41,800 nucleotides of DNA, taken from Bacteroidetes bacterium GWF2_35_48 (GTDB taxonomy: Bacteria; Bacteroidota; Bacteroidia; Bacteroidales; GWF2-35-48). The notes under the pieces were generated by a model that was given only the letters and a program-made list of their open reading frames with translations, was not told the DNA's origin and searched no databases. A program made the translations under genes and the position numbers. The stretch's first letter is position 1, and every line of letters begins with the position of its first letter. The DNA lies in the NCBI GenBank assembly GCA_001769125.1, contig MEOG01000017.1:1-41800 (forward strand). The letters are read 5' to 3'. Shown here piece by piece: positions 6,905 through 16,600 of the stretch.

Positions 6905-9034
6905 ATGAGAAAATTTTTACTATCTTTTTCAGGATTATGCATGGCAATTATGTTATTAACATCTGCCAAAGCACAGGTAACTTTACCTGCTTATGAAGCA
7001 TTCAATTACACAGTTGGTGATTCTTTACCTCCCGCGACCTGGTCAGGACTTAATTCAGGCGACCAGATTTTAATTGCAAGTGGTAATTTGTCTTATCCAG
7101 GATTTGCTACACCCGCCGGCAATAAAATATCTTTTGCAGGAGGAGGTCGCGATTATTTTTATGGGTTTACAACACAATATTCCGGTACAGTTTATTTTTC
7201 ATTTATAATGGATGTAACTGCATTAGGTACTCTTGATGCTACCGGTGGATATTTCTTCGGTGTTTGTGATTCAGCAACTAATTTTGGAGCAACCATCTGG
7301 GCAAAACTGAATGGTACAGGTTATAATATCGGCATCAATTCCAGAACCACGCTTGCTAACGCACAGTGGGGAACTACCGTTTATGACATAAACACTCCGG
7401 TTTTAATCGTTGGTGCTTATGAAATCGTTTCAGGAGCGGCAAATGATATTGTTAAATTATGGGTAAACCCGGCTTCTGGTTCATTCGGAACAACTGCGCC
7501 TACACCTGATATTACTTATACGAATACAGGTACAGATCTTATTTCTCTTTCAAGAGTATTTGTAAGACAGGATTCGAATAATGAAACGCCCAATATTGAT
7601 TTTGACGAAATGCGTGTAGCTACAAATTGGGCAAGCGTTACACCAGCTGGCATAGCAGTTATTCCAGTAACTTCAATTACTGTTACTGGTGCAGGAAATG
7701 CTACCACTATTACAACAGCTGCCGGAACATTGCAGATGAATGCTGCCATATTACCAGCTAATGCTACAAATCAAACTGTAACATGGTCTATTACCCCAAC
7801 TACTGGTGTTGCTTCTATCAGTACATCTGGTTTACTAACAGCTATAGCAGACGGAGTAGTATCTGTTAGAGCTACAGCTAATGATGGTTCTTCTGTTTTT
7901 GGCACAGTAGACATTACTATTTCAAATCAACCTGCATTTGTACCTGTTACCGCTATTACAGTTACGGGTCAGGGTGGAGCTTCTACTATTACAACTTCAG
8001 GTGGTACATTGCAAATGAGCGCAGCGATTACTCCCGCAAATGCAACGATTCAAACTATTACATGGTCTATGACTCCAACAACAGGAATGGCAACTGTAAG
8101 TACATCAGGTCTTGTAACTGCTCTTGCTAACGGCAGTTTAACTGTTAGGGCAACTGCTAATGATGGTTCTAATGTATATGGTGAAACAATTCTTACATTA
8201 TCAAATCAGGGACCTGCACAAGTTTCTATTTACAACATTCAGTACACAACAAATGTTTTAGGAGATTCTCCATATAAAGATTCAACAATTACCACTAGCG
8301 GTATTTGCACTGGTACATATTCAGGAGGTTATTTCCTTCAAGATGGAAACGGAGCATGGAATGGTGTTTATGTTTATGATAATGTACATCACCCGGTTTT
8401 AGGAGACAATGTTACTGTTTCTGGTCTTGTTGATGAATATTATAATCTTACAGAAATAAAGAACGTTACTACCTATGTTGTTACTTCACAAGGAAACCCT
8501 CAACCTACTTCAGAAATTGTAACTACAGGAGCTGCAAAAAGCGAACAGTACGAAGGTGTTCTTATTAAAGTTCAAAGCGCACGTTGCAATTATTATAATG
8601 CAACCGGCTGGTGGGAAGTTCTTCAGGGAACAGATACTTTAACAGTTGATAAATTATTATACACTTACGCTACTCCTATTGTAAATAATTATTATGATGT
8701 TACTGGTGTAATTTATTACAGTTTTTCAAAATACAGGATTGAACCACGTGAACTGAATGATATTTTTGTTAACACGGGTATAGAAAGTGCATCTCAAAAT
8801 GCAGGTATTACAGCATATCCTAACCCTGCCAGCGATGTAATTACTGTTACCAACCTGAAAAATAATTCAATTGTTGAAATTTCAAATATCCTTGGTCAGA
8901 AAATATCAGCTTATTCAAATGTTAAATCTACTGAATTAGCTCTTGACCTATCAGGTTTGAACAATGGTATATACTTTATTTCTGTTAAAGAAAACGGAAA
9001 AATAGCGAAGACTATAAAAATCTCGAAGAAATAA
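6905..9034 (+). CDS. Secreted multidomain protein, T9SS type A cargo with Ig-like and OB-like domains
   Basis: 709 residues. A signal peptide ends near residue 23 (SAKAQ). Residues about 25-250 form a beta-rich region of the concanavalin/LamG-like sort. Then two consecutive bacterial Ig-like (BIG2-type) repeats follow (about 258-343 and 349-433), nearly identical to each other in pattern (SITVTG, TLQM-A-I-PANAT, TWS-TPTTG, STSGL-TA, VRATANDGS). Residues about 440-625 resemble the OB-fold domain seen in secreted nucleases and DUF5689-like proteins (GDNVTVSGLVDEYYNLTEI). The last 75 residues are a T9SS type A sorting domain (AYPNPASD, then LDLSGLNNGIYFISV and a Lys-rich end). No catalytic domain is seen, so it is more likely a surface or matrix protein than an enzyme. 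It ends at a strong shared terminator. Confidence 0.87.
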   Translation: MRKFLLSFSGLCMAIMLLTSAKAQVTLPAYEAFNYTVGDSLPPATWSGLNSGDQILIASGNLSYPGFATPAGNKISFAGGGRDYFYGFTTQYSGTVYFSFIMDVTALGTLDATGGYFFGVCDSATNFGATIWAKLNGTGYNIGINSRTTLANAQWGTTVYDINTPVLIVGAYEIVSGAANDIVKLWVNPASGSFGTTAPTPDITYTNTGTDLISLSRVFVRQDSNNETPNIDFDEMRVATNWASVTPAGIAVIPVTSITVTGAGNATTITTAAGTLQMNAAILPANATNQTVTWSITPTTGVASISTSGLLTAIADGVVSVRATANDGSSVFGTVDITISNQPAFVPVTAITVTGQGGASTITTSGGTLQMSAAITPANATIQTITWSMTPTTGMATVSTSGLVTALANGSLTVRATANDGSNVYGETILTLSNQGPAQVSIYNIQYTTNVLGDSPYKDSTITTSGICTGTYSGGYFLQDGNGAWNGVYVYDNVHHPVLGDNVTVSGLVDEYYNLTEIKNVTTYVVTSQGNPQPTSEIVTTGAAKSEQYEGVLIKVQSARCNYYNATGWWEVLQGTDTLTVDKLLYTYATPIVNNYYDVTGVIYYSFSKYRIEPRELNDIFVNTGIESASQNAGITAYPNPASDVITVTNLKNNSIVEISNILGQKISAYSNVKSTELALDLSGLNNGIYFISVKENGKIAKTIKISKK

Positions 9035-9057
9035 ATAATTTGAGAAGAAGATTTAAA

Positions 9058-9087
9058 AGAGGCTGGCACTGACAGCCTCTTTTTTTT
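9058..9087. terminator. Bidirectional terminator between convergent genes
   Basis: The stem AGAGGCTG / CAGCCTCT has a 7-nt loop and is followed by a 9-nt T-run on the plus strand and an A-rich left flank. It serves the rightward gene ending at 9034 and can also stop the leftward gene ending at 9086. Confidence 0.85.
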
Positions 9088-10918
9088 ATTTAAAGATAGT
9101 GTACCGCATTCCGGGAACATCCATGATTAATGCAATACGTTTATTGTTTTTATCGTAAACCGCAATAAATGCATCATCAATTTTATATTTTTCCTTACAC
9201 TTCATTTGAACTTTGGCAGCATCTTTAAGGACTTTGTTATTACTGTCGAATAAATTACTGCCTCCTTTATTATAAAATTTCTTTTTGATAATAAATTTGT
9301 TCAATTCGCCCTCTTTTTCAATGTAAACAGGATATTCATCAAAATTATATTTATTGCGGAATTGCTTTTTAGTTGAAATCTTTGTAAAGGCTCCTACCTG
9401 AACCACACAATACGCAATTTCAGATTTAATTTCACGGGTAATAGATTCAATTTTATCTGAAGAATTTTTTACTTCTACTTCGTTTTTCGTATCTGATAAA
9501 ACCTCTTTTTTCTCTTCTTTTACTACATCAGCAACTGTTTCAACCTCTTTAGCAGGAATTGTATCAGCAGCAATTTCTTTCTGCACAGTATCCGATATTA
9601 ATGAATCATTTTTCTCTGCAATTTCTTCTTTTATTTCTTCAGGAATTGATTCGGTGTAGATATCAAAACCCCCATTACCCGGTCTGTTTGACGAAAAATA
9701 ATATTTGTTATTCATATCTTTTACATAAAAAAGATCATCGTAAGGCGAATTAATCGGAAAGCCTAAATTTTCTGGCTTTGTCCATTGCATATTTCTAAAA
9801 TAAGATTTGAAAACATCATATCCACCGCAAGAATTATGACCTTTGGATGAAAAATAAAGTGTGTCGCCCATAATAAAAACGCCTTCTTCGTCATACTCTG
9901 TATTTACAGGCTTTCCAAGGTTTGTAAGTGACTCCCATTTGCCTTTTTCATTTTTATGAGTGATATAAATATCTTTCCCGCCAACCCCACCCGGAATATC
10001 GGCAACGATAATTATCATTTTACATTTCGGGCATAACCAGCCTGATGTTTTTGAAAAATCTGCATTTAAATTCAGGTATCTTGGGATAGACCATTTTCCA
10101 TTCTCATAATTTGTTTCAAGAATATTAAGATTTTGAAATAAAAGAATGCTTTTCCCGTCCGTTGAGCCTCCTGCTACTGCAAAATGCTGATCGAAATCTG
10201 AAAATCTTGATACTTCTGGTTTCTTCCATTCATTATTAACTAAAGAGGATTTAAAAACACTTTCAAAATATTTCTGATCTTTTAAATCTGTAGTTGTTGC
10301 TTTAACATGCCGACGTGAAGTAAACAGCATGGATGAATCTGCTATAAAAACACAGGAATGGTCATCGTATTCAGAATTTATGTTTTTTACAGGTTCAACT
10401 GAAAACAAATTTAGCGTAATATTTTCAGCATTTCTGCACTCTTCTATTTTTTTCCTTACAACATTTTTCAATTCATCAGATTCGTTTGAAGAAATTTCAG
10501 ATAGATATTTTTCATAAAAAAAAAGAGCCTCACTCCACGCTGCATTATAATGAGAGGCAAGTCCAAGATAATAATTCAATTCAGGAAATTCTTTTTTCGC
10601 ATCTGTTGATAAAGCAAAAACTTTTTTAAAAAATGTAACAGATGCAGGTTTATTCTCTGTATTCAGATAAGAAAACCCGATTTTAAAATTCAATTCCGCA
10701 TTATCGGGATTGAATTCATTAGCCTGAAGAAAAAAAGGAATAGCTTCGTTGTAACGTCTTGTGTCGAAAAAATAATTTCCCTTCTCGTATTGCCGGACTG
10801 CTATTTTAAATTCTTTTTTTTTGTCGGGGAAATTCTTTTTAGAAAAATCAATATTCTTTACCGGTTCTCCGTGAAGGAATAAAGTGAAGAAAAATATTAT
10901 GTAAGGGTATAGAAGCAT
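9086..10918 (-). CDS. TPR and PD40 (WD40-like) envelope protein, PorE-like, with SPOR-like tail instead of OmpA
   Basis: 610 residues with an N-terminal hydrophobic stretch (about 1-17), probably a signal sequence. Residues about 35-150 hold three TPR-like helical hairpins (GNYFFDTRRYNEAIPFF; AELNFKIGFSYLN; NYYLGLASHY). Residues about 180-430 hold PD40 beta-propeller repeats (SSMLFTSRR; DTLYFSSKGHNSCGGYDVF; YYFSSNRPGNGGFDIY). Then comes a Glu/Lys-rich linker and, at about 500-555, a SPOR-like stretch (YCVVQVGAFTKI) plus a basic tail. TPR plus PD40 is the plan of PorE and related T9SS-associated lipoproteins, but those end in an OmpA peptidoglycan-binding domain, which is absent here. It is last in a leftward block after a type B cargo and a PorP/SprF gene, so a role in T9SS or cell-surface assembly is likely. 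Confidence 0.78.
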   Translation of the reverse strand: MLLYPYIIFFFTLFLHGEPVKNIDFSKKNFPDKKKEFKIAVRQYEKGNYFFDTRRYNEAIPFFLQANEFNPDNAELNFKIGFSYLNTENKPASVTFFKKVFALSTDAKKEFPELNYYLGLASHYNAAWSEALFFYEKYLSEISSNESDELKNVVRKKIEECRNAENITLNLFSVEPVKNINSEYDDHSCVFIADSSMLFTSRRHVKATTTDLKDQKYFESVFKSSLVNNEWKKPEVSRFSDFDQHFAVAGGSTDGKSILLFQNLNILETNYENGKWSIPRYLNLNADFSKTSGWLCPKCKMIIIVADIPGGVGGKDIYITHKNEKGKWESLTNLGKPVNTEYDEEGVFIMGDTLYFSSKGHNSCGGYDVFKSYFRNMQWTKPENLGFPINSPYDDLFYVKDMNNKYYFSSNRPGNGGFDIYTESIPEEIKEEIAEKNDSLISDTVQKEIAADTIPAKEVETVADVVKEEKKEVLSDTKNEVEVKNSSDKIESITREIKSEIAYCVVQVGAFTKISTKKQFRNKYNFDEYPVYIEKEGELNKFIIKKKFYNKGGSNLFDSNNKVLKDAAKVQMKCKEKYKIDDAFIAVYDKNNKRIALIMDVPGMRYTIFK

Positions 10919-10946
10919 TTATACAACTCTTTTTTTAAATAATATT

Positions 10947-11031
10947 CAACCCTTTCAGGGTTGTGGTATCCGTTTTATTATAACCATCGGTAAAACCGAT
11001 GGTTATTTTATATTAAAGGCCTTCGGACTTT
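10947..11031. repeat. Three consecutive small hairpins between PorP and the TPR/PD40 gene
   Basis: Three separate perfect or near-perfect hairpins fill the gap: CAACCCT / AGGGTTG (10947-10963, loop TTC), TAACCATCGGT / ACCGATGGTTA (10981-11005, loop AAA), and AAAGGCC / GGACTTT (11015-11031, one mismatch, loop TTC). The middle one, with an 11-bp perfect stem, could attenuate transcription or protect the mRNA end. No long U-run follows any of them, so I do not call them terminators. Confidence 0.65.
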
Positions 11032-11034
11032 TTA

Positions 11035-11928
11035 TTACAATTGAGCAACTTTAGGTTTCTGTGGATTAATTTTGTAACCCAGAATAATTTCGTGCGTACC
11101 ATTGGCATAATTTGTCAATCCTGAAATCATATAATCATAAGCATATCCAACAATAATATTATCCTTGCTGAAACCGAAAGATGCGCTGATTGCATCGTCT
11201 GTTCTGAAAGAGGCTCCTATCCAGACATAGTCATATTTAAACTTTGCGCCAATATCTACCTGAAAAAAGCTTTGTGGCATATATTTTACCAATACATTTG
11301 GTTCAACAGAAAACTTATCGTTTATGATAAAATTATATCCTCCATGAACTAATAAATGCGTAATCTGTTTTTGGTCAAGAGTAGAAACCATCATGTCAAT
11401 TTTTCTATTCAAAAGTTGTAAAAAAGAAATTCCGATATAAGCTTTTTCTGTATAAAAACAAGTTCCAAAATTAAAATCAGGAATAATCATTTTGTCTGAA
11501 AGGCGCACGAGCAGCGGCTCTTTAGGATTTTCAAAACTTACCTTATTCTTATCAATGGCATACTGGTAAATAGAACCGGATAATCCGAAAGATAATTTTG
11601 CACCAGATGCGCTTACAGGAATATGATACGCATAGGCAATTTCAGCACCCGATTTATCTAATGGACCGGTATAATAGCTGAAAAGCTTCACTCCAACTCC
11701 CACTCTGCGTGAAATAATTCCATGCGCACTCAGGTTCTGGAAACGCGGTGCATCATTAAATCCTGTCCAGTATTGTTTATATGAAAATAATACCGGAATA
11801 TACGACTCACTACCGGCAGTTGCAGGATTTACAGCAAAGCGATTATGAGAGTGCAAGCTGAATTGTGTAAGTTGCTGCGCAGATGCTACAGTGCTTGCGA
11901 TTAGAAAGATTAGCAGAAGTGGTTTCAT
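11035..11928 (-). CDS. PorP/SprF family outer-membrane protein (T9SS)
   Basis: Predicted outer-membrane beta-barrel of the PorP/SprF family. In Flavobacterium johnsoniae SprF is needed for surface delivery of the adhesin SprB, and PorP is part of the Porphyromonas T9SS. The open frame extends 20 codons further upstream (to 11988), but the ATG at 11928 starts a proper signal peptide (KPLLLIFLIASTVASAQ), so I prefer it. The extension also runs through a 36-bp repeat array. The mature part opens with the family hallmark (QLTQFSLHSHNRFAVNPATAG), followed by SYKQYWTGF and alternating strands, and ends with HEIILGYK. It follows the SprB-like type B cargo gene directly, which is the classical sprB-sprF arrangement. 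Confidence 0.9.
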   Translation of the reverse strand: MKPLLLIFLIASTVASAQQLTQFSLHSHNRFAVNPATAGSESYIPVLFSYKQYWTGFNDAPRFQNLSAHGIISRRVGVGVKLFSYYTGPLDKSGAEIAYAYHIPVSASGAKLSFGLSGSIYQYAIDKNKVSFENPKEPLLVRLSDKMIIPDFNFGTCFYTEKAYIGISFLQLLNRKIDMMVSTLDQKQITHLLVHGGYNFIINDKFSVEPNVLVKYMPQSFFQVDIGAKFKYDYVWIGASFRTDDAISASFGFSKDNIIVGYAYDYMISGLTNYANGTHEIILGYKINPQKPKVAQL

Positions 11929-11942
11929 TACTTTTATATTAA

Positions 11943-12050
11943 TGTGAGACGTGCGTGCTACGTCTTTACTTGAGATTATGTGAGACATACGTGTACGTCT
12001 TTACTTAACGATAACGTGAGACGTAGCATATACATCTTTACTTGACAATA
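11943..12050. repeat. 36-bp tandem repeat, three copies, each an imperfect hairpin
   Basis: Copies start at 11943, 11979 and 12015, exactly 36 bp apart. Each begins (T/C)GTGAGAC and contains ACGTCTTTACTT or a close variant. Each is an imperfect dyad, for example AGACGT...ACGTCT in copy 1. There is no spacer, so it is not a CRISPR array. Copy 3 covers the stop and final codons of the SprB-like gene. Confidence 0.8.
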
Positions 12051-13525
12051 GTAACGGCACCTTTGTACGGTTTATAGCGACTATCGCCAAGAGTTACAAC
12101 ATAATAATATGTTGCAGCCGGAAGAGACTCGCCACTAAAAACACCATCCCAGGGAACCGAATATCCTTTTGATTTAAAAAGTTCCTGACTCCATTGATTG
12201 TATATTAAAACTTCGCATGCAGGATACAAATGAATATTTTTAATATTCCAGACATCATTGAAACCGTCGTTATTTGGAGAGAAGCAGGTATAAATTTCAA
12301 TACAATCAATATCCGGTACGTTTACAATAAAAGTATCTATTAATTGGCAATTATTAGCATCTGTTATAGTAAACATATAAGAACCTCCGTCCAGATTATC
12401 AATAAAATTTTCTGTTTTGGAATTTGACCAGAGAAGCTGACAAGGCTGTGTTGCATTATCAATATAAGAAACATTTATCATTCCATCATGCTGATCGCGG
12501 CAAGAAACATCTGTAACCTCTACATCTGCAAGAATTCCTTTGAATGGCTCAAGAATATCTATACTTTGTCTTACAGAACAACCATGCGCATCACGAATTA
12601 CAACCGTATAAGTTCCCGCGGACAGTCCAGTAACAGTAGACCCTGTTAGACCATTTGACCAGCTATAAGAAAATCCGCCGGAACCACCCTGTGCCCATGC
12701 AGTAATAGAACCGGAACTTCCTTTTTTACAAATATTATTTACATGCGTTTCACCGGCAGAAATTGCAGAAGGAGAAATCAGTTTATATTGTTTTGATATG
12801 GAACAACCAATACTGTCGGTAATTGTAACATAAAACGTTTTTACATTTAAAGAATCTACTATAGACCAAACGCTTGCAGTATCTGTAAAAACAGAATCTG
12901 TCATGTCCCAAACAAAGACATAGGGGAAAGTTCCGCCTGTTGCTGTTATATTGATAATCCCATCGCCACCCGCCCAGCACGAAATGTTTCTTATTGTATC
13001 TATAGTTGTTAATTCCTGATCAGTTTCAACAATTGCTTCAGCGTAAGCAGGGCAGCCCAAACTGTCTGTAACTGTAACGGCATACATTCCTTCTTCAATA
13101 TTCAACATTGAAGTGCTAACTGCCCCGGAAGCCCACGAATAGCTATAAGGTGGCACACCTCCACTGACCGTTGTTTGAATTTGTCCATCTGCCTTCCCGC
13201 TGCATGATGTATTGTGGGGAAATAAATTTAAAATAACAGGAGTATTATCGGGTAAAAAAACTGAATCAATTTCCTGACCCCCGGAATGCGTTAAAGTAAG
13301 ATAATAATAGCCTACAGACAAACCTTGCAAAACATTTGTATCGGCAGCACCCGGAACTGACCATTCATAATGCAACGGAGGCATAGCACCTGTAACATTA
13401 ACCGTTATTTCTCCATTTAGACCGCCATAACAAACAGGAGAAGTAATATTGTAAGTGAATACAACCTGTGCGCTCAAAGAAAAATGAATAAAAAAAACAA
13501 GTATAAAAATTAAAATTATTTTCAT
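12038..13525 (-). CDS. SprB-repeat adhesin-like protein with T9SS type B (gliding-associated) sorting domain
   Basis: Surface protein, 495 residues from the ATG at 13525. That start gives a clean signal peptide (MKIILIFILVFFIHFSLSAQ); the open frame extends 33 codons upstream in hydrophobic/basic sequence. The body is five or so consecutive SprB-type repeats, each about 75-80 residues and each with C-xxG-xxG-xI, then GG-PPYxYxW, then G-Y-xVTVTDxxGC. The last 85 residues form the type B domain (CFSPNNDGFNDVWNI, then VLIYNQWSQELF, WDGVFSGESLPAATYYYVV, KGAVTIVK). SprB of gliding flavobacteria is far longer, so this is a short relative. The next gene is a PorP/SprF homologue, its likely export partner. 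Confidence 0.9.
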   Translation of the reverse strand: MKIILIFILVFFIHFSLSAQVVFTYNITSPVCYGGLNGEITVNVTGAMPPLHYEWSVPGAADTNVLQGLSVGYYYLTLTHSGGQEIDSVFLPDNTPVILNLFPHNTSCSGKADGQIQTTVSGGVPPYSYSWASGAVSTSMLNIEEGMYAVTVTDSLGCPAYAEAIVETDQELTTIDTIRNISCWAGGDGIINITATGGTFPYVFVWDMTDSVFTDTASVWSIVDSLNVKTFYVTITDSIGCSISKQYKLISPSAISAGETHVNNICKKGSSGSITAWAQGGSGGFSYSWSNGLTGSTVTGLSAGTYTVVIRDAHGCSVRQSIDILEPFKGILADVEVTDVSCRDQHDGMINVSYIDNATQPCQLLWSNSKTENFIDNLDGGSYMFTITDANNCQLIDTFIVNVPDIDCIEIYTCFSPNNDGFNDVWNIKNIHLYPACEVLIYNQWSQELFKSKGYSVPWDGVFSGESLPAATYYYVVTLGDSRYKPYKGAVTIVK

Positions 13526-13615
13526 AATCAATAAATTTACAGTAAAAATACGTATCCGTTTTATCAAAAAAAAGACAGTTTGTAAGAAAGAAATCAACGG
13601 CTTTATTAACAACAA

Positions 13616-13656
13616 AAAACGCAAGTACCCTTGTAAAATAGGAGTTCTTGCGTTTT
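13616..13656 (-). terminator. Intrinsic terminator of the 1532-aa gene
   Basis: A 10-bp perfect stem AAAACGCAAG / CTTGCGTTTT with a 21-nt loop is followed leftward by T-rich sequence. It lies 27 nt after the stop of the leftward gene ending at 13683. It sits inside the upstream extension of the next open frame, again favouring the shorter start for that gene. Confidence 0.75.
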
Positions 13657-13682
13657 CAAGCTTTAACTATAAAATAAATTAA

Positions 13683-16600
13683 CTATTCGTCTTCTTCAGA
13701 TTTCTTCTTTTTCTTCTTGCCTCCTTCTTCTTCCTCATCCTCCTCCTCTTTAACATCTTTAGTATCTGTTTCCATTCGTTTTAAAAACTTCTTGACCTGT
13801 CCTTCTGTAGCAATATAATATCTATAAGGCGCTTCACCTTTTTTCACATCAAGAGAGAGTTTGTCTTTCTTTGTTTCAGTTATGGCACGATTAAATTCCC
13901 CATCACTCGACAATGCAAGCATTTGCCCGGAACGGTATGTAAAGAAAAACCAGATATAATCATTAACTTTAAGATACATTGTAAAAATATCTCCTCCTCT
14001 TTTCTTTTCGATTTCAATATATCCGTCAACGAATTTATTAACCTGCTTTTTATATATTGTTCCGATACCAATTAAATCAGTAGTTCTGTAAGATCGTGTT
14101 GAAGGATTCCATTTTAATTTTACATCAGGAAATATAATATATTCTTCTAGTTCATCCGGGTATTTTTTTAAATTTCCGAGTGCAACCTGAGCAATCCATT
14201 TTTCAGATTTTTCAACCCCAATCATCTCACTAATAGCTTTGCTGTAAAGCCTACTACTTAAATCTACTCCTTTCAAACCTTCTGCCTCGGTAATAATATC
14301 AGTAAGTTTTTTCAAAGAAGTTTCATTAAAATAAAATTGCATCGCGAGTACAATTTCGAGATCAGCTTCTCCTATTTCATAGTCTTTCGTGATAGTTCCA
14401 ATCGGACTTAATTTTAATTGCCCGAATTCACAACCGAAATTCATTTTACCTTCTCCATAGGTATTACAAATTGACCTGTGTATATGCAGATAATTACCGG
14501 GCATATTCATTTCAGTAAGCTTCTCTTTATTTGAAATTTTGTATTTACTATCTGATTTATCGAAAAACAAAAATCCATTCGCGCTTAGTATAGGAATATC
14601 ACTTACACTTTTTGGTCTTGTTAAAAATGCATTGTAAATGTTCATGGAATCAGCTTTAACAGGGAGCATAAGCGCAGCAATCATTTTATTATTATTTATG
14701 CTGAATAAATCTTCGGAAACAGGAATATAAATTTCATTAGGATTAATTTCAGCGGAGAAACGGAACCAGTCAGCTCCAATTTTTTCGCAATCATGTTTGA
14801 TTTTTACAGACCCTGTAAATGTTAAATACTCTTTACTCGCGAATAAGTCTACAAGACCCTGATATTGGTAATTTGGACTCAGGAAAAAATTATCAGGTTC
14901 AATAATACGACCTTTTGCAAACGTTTGCATGGAAGTATCCACTTTAATTTCAGAGAAGTGAATTTTAAATTTTTTCTCTGTTTCGTCGATATAATCGTAA
15001 TCTCCGAGTGCAGAATACTTCTTGGCACCAAAAATATTAACAGTAGAATTATAAATTGTATGAAATCGTGTAGCATTGTTAGCTATGATTTTTGCTTCCT
15101 CAAGTGGTTTTATCACTGCTCTTTTTTCGATAATAACAGGTTTTTCACTCGGATAAACTGTGGCATCGGCAACCTTGATATATTTCACATCATAAGCTGT
15201 TATAATACTTTTTATCAAATTAAATCGTGCTTTTGGCGAAACAAACCATAGCGAATCCTGGTCGGGATGTACAGAAATAAATTTCGGTCCTTCAATTTGC
15301 ACATCCTGCGCTTGTGTTGGGTCAGCATTTGGATCCTGAATCTGCTCTTTTCCTTTTTTAGAATCAACGCTCATTTCAATTTCAGACTTGTCCATATACC
15401 AATTTATCTGATCCATGAAGCAGATGTATTGGTTCTTTGGGAATTCAACAAAAGAAGCATCGCCATTGGATTTGAATCTTCCTACGCGTTCAGAAAAATC
15501 GACATGCGCATTAACATTATCTGTTTTGAACGCAAGATCGCCCAAATCCAAAGATTTTAACTCGAAAGCAGCCGTATCAGAATCAATTATATTTTCTTTA
15601 AAATAAAATAATTTTGAAGATAATTTTGAAGACTCAATATCTATTCTACCCCAGCCAGTCAAGCCTGTAGGCTCAAGCTTTAGAGTTCCATGATGATACG
15701 CCTGTTTTTCATATATAGTAAGAGGCTTTCCCCTGTCTGTTATAAAAAGCTGATCTTGGTAGGGCATCCAGTGAATAAAAGCATTATCCGATTCCACATG
15801 GGGATATTCAGGCGCACCACCCTGCTTGGTATTAATAAAATGTTGCGCAATGGTATTCATAGAATCGGGGTAATATATAAAATCATCAGAAGTAGTTGTT
15901 GATGTAATATAATGGAACGTACCAGAGCCTCTGAGTCCTTTATTACTAAGATTTATATCGTTTTTAAAAACCCCTTTTCCTCCATACATGGGATAACCCT
16001 CGGCAGGAGATTTTCTAGTAAAACCTAATGAATAATCTGGCTGGAGTACCAGTGTTTCATCAAACTCAGGCAAAATTCCGGCAGAGGAGAAATGACCTTT
16101 AAATTTAAGATTTTTATTTTCAAAATTATCAAGACTGTCAATGGAGTAAGGAAAAATCTGAAAATAAAATTTATCCCTTGCGTATACTCCGCCCTGAATA
16201 CTTTTACGATCGTAATACACATAAGATTCCTTCTCGCAGTTAAAAGTTGGGTATTGGGGAAGAACTTTTGCTCCAGATTTATTAAAAGGTCCGTCAATCA
16301 TAAGATTTCCACGAATGTTTTCAACAGTGCTTCTTACAATAACGTAGAGGGGTCTGCCCATCGCATCAACCTTATCTGCCTGCGCAAGAATATGCAAAGA
16401 GTCGCAGTTGGTAAGATTTATCTTAAACGCATCATAATCGAAAGAATGGTTTTTCCCGTAATACTGAAACCTCCCGGCTCGTATCCTTCCATCAAACTCA
16501 ATGTATCGATTTTTCTTCATGAGAATTTCATTCGGATAGGGGAAAACAGTAACATTTTGAGAGTCGCTCAACTGAATCTGTTTGATACCATAAATTTTTA

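Noticed and set aside
11943-12050. Possible CRISPR array (36-bp period)
   Set aside because: Repeat units are contiguous with no unique spacers, have only three degenerate copies, and no cas genes are near. It is a tandem hairpin repeat.
13526-13624. Longer start for the SprB-like gene
   Set aside because: The 33 extra codons overlap the terminator of the upstream gene, and the shorter form has a normal signal peptide.
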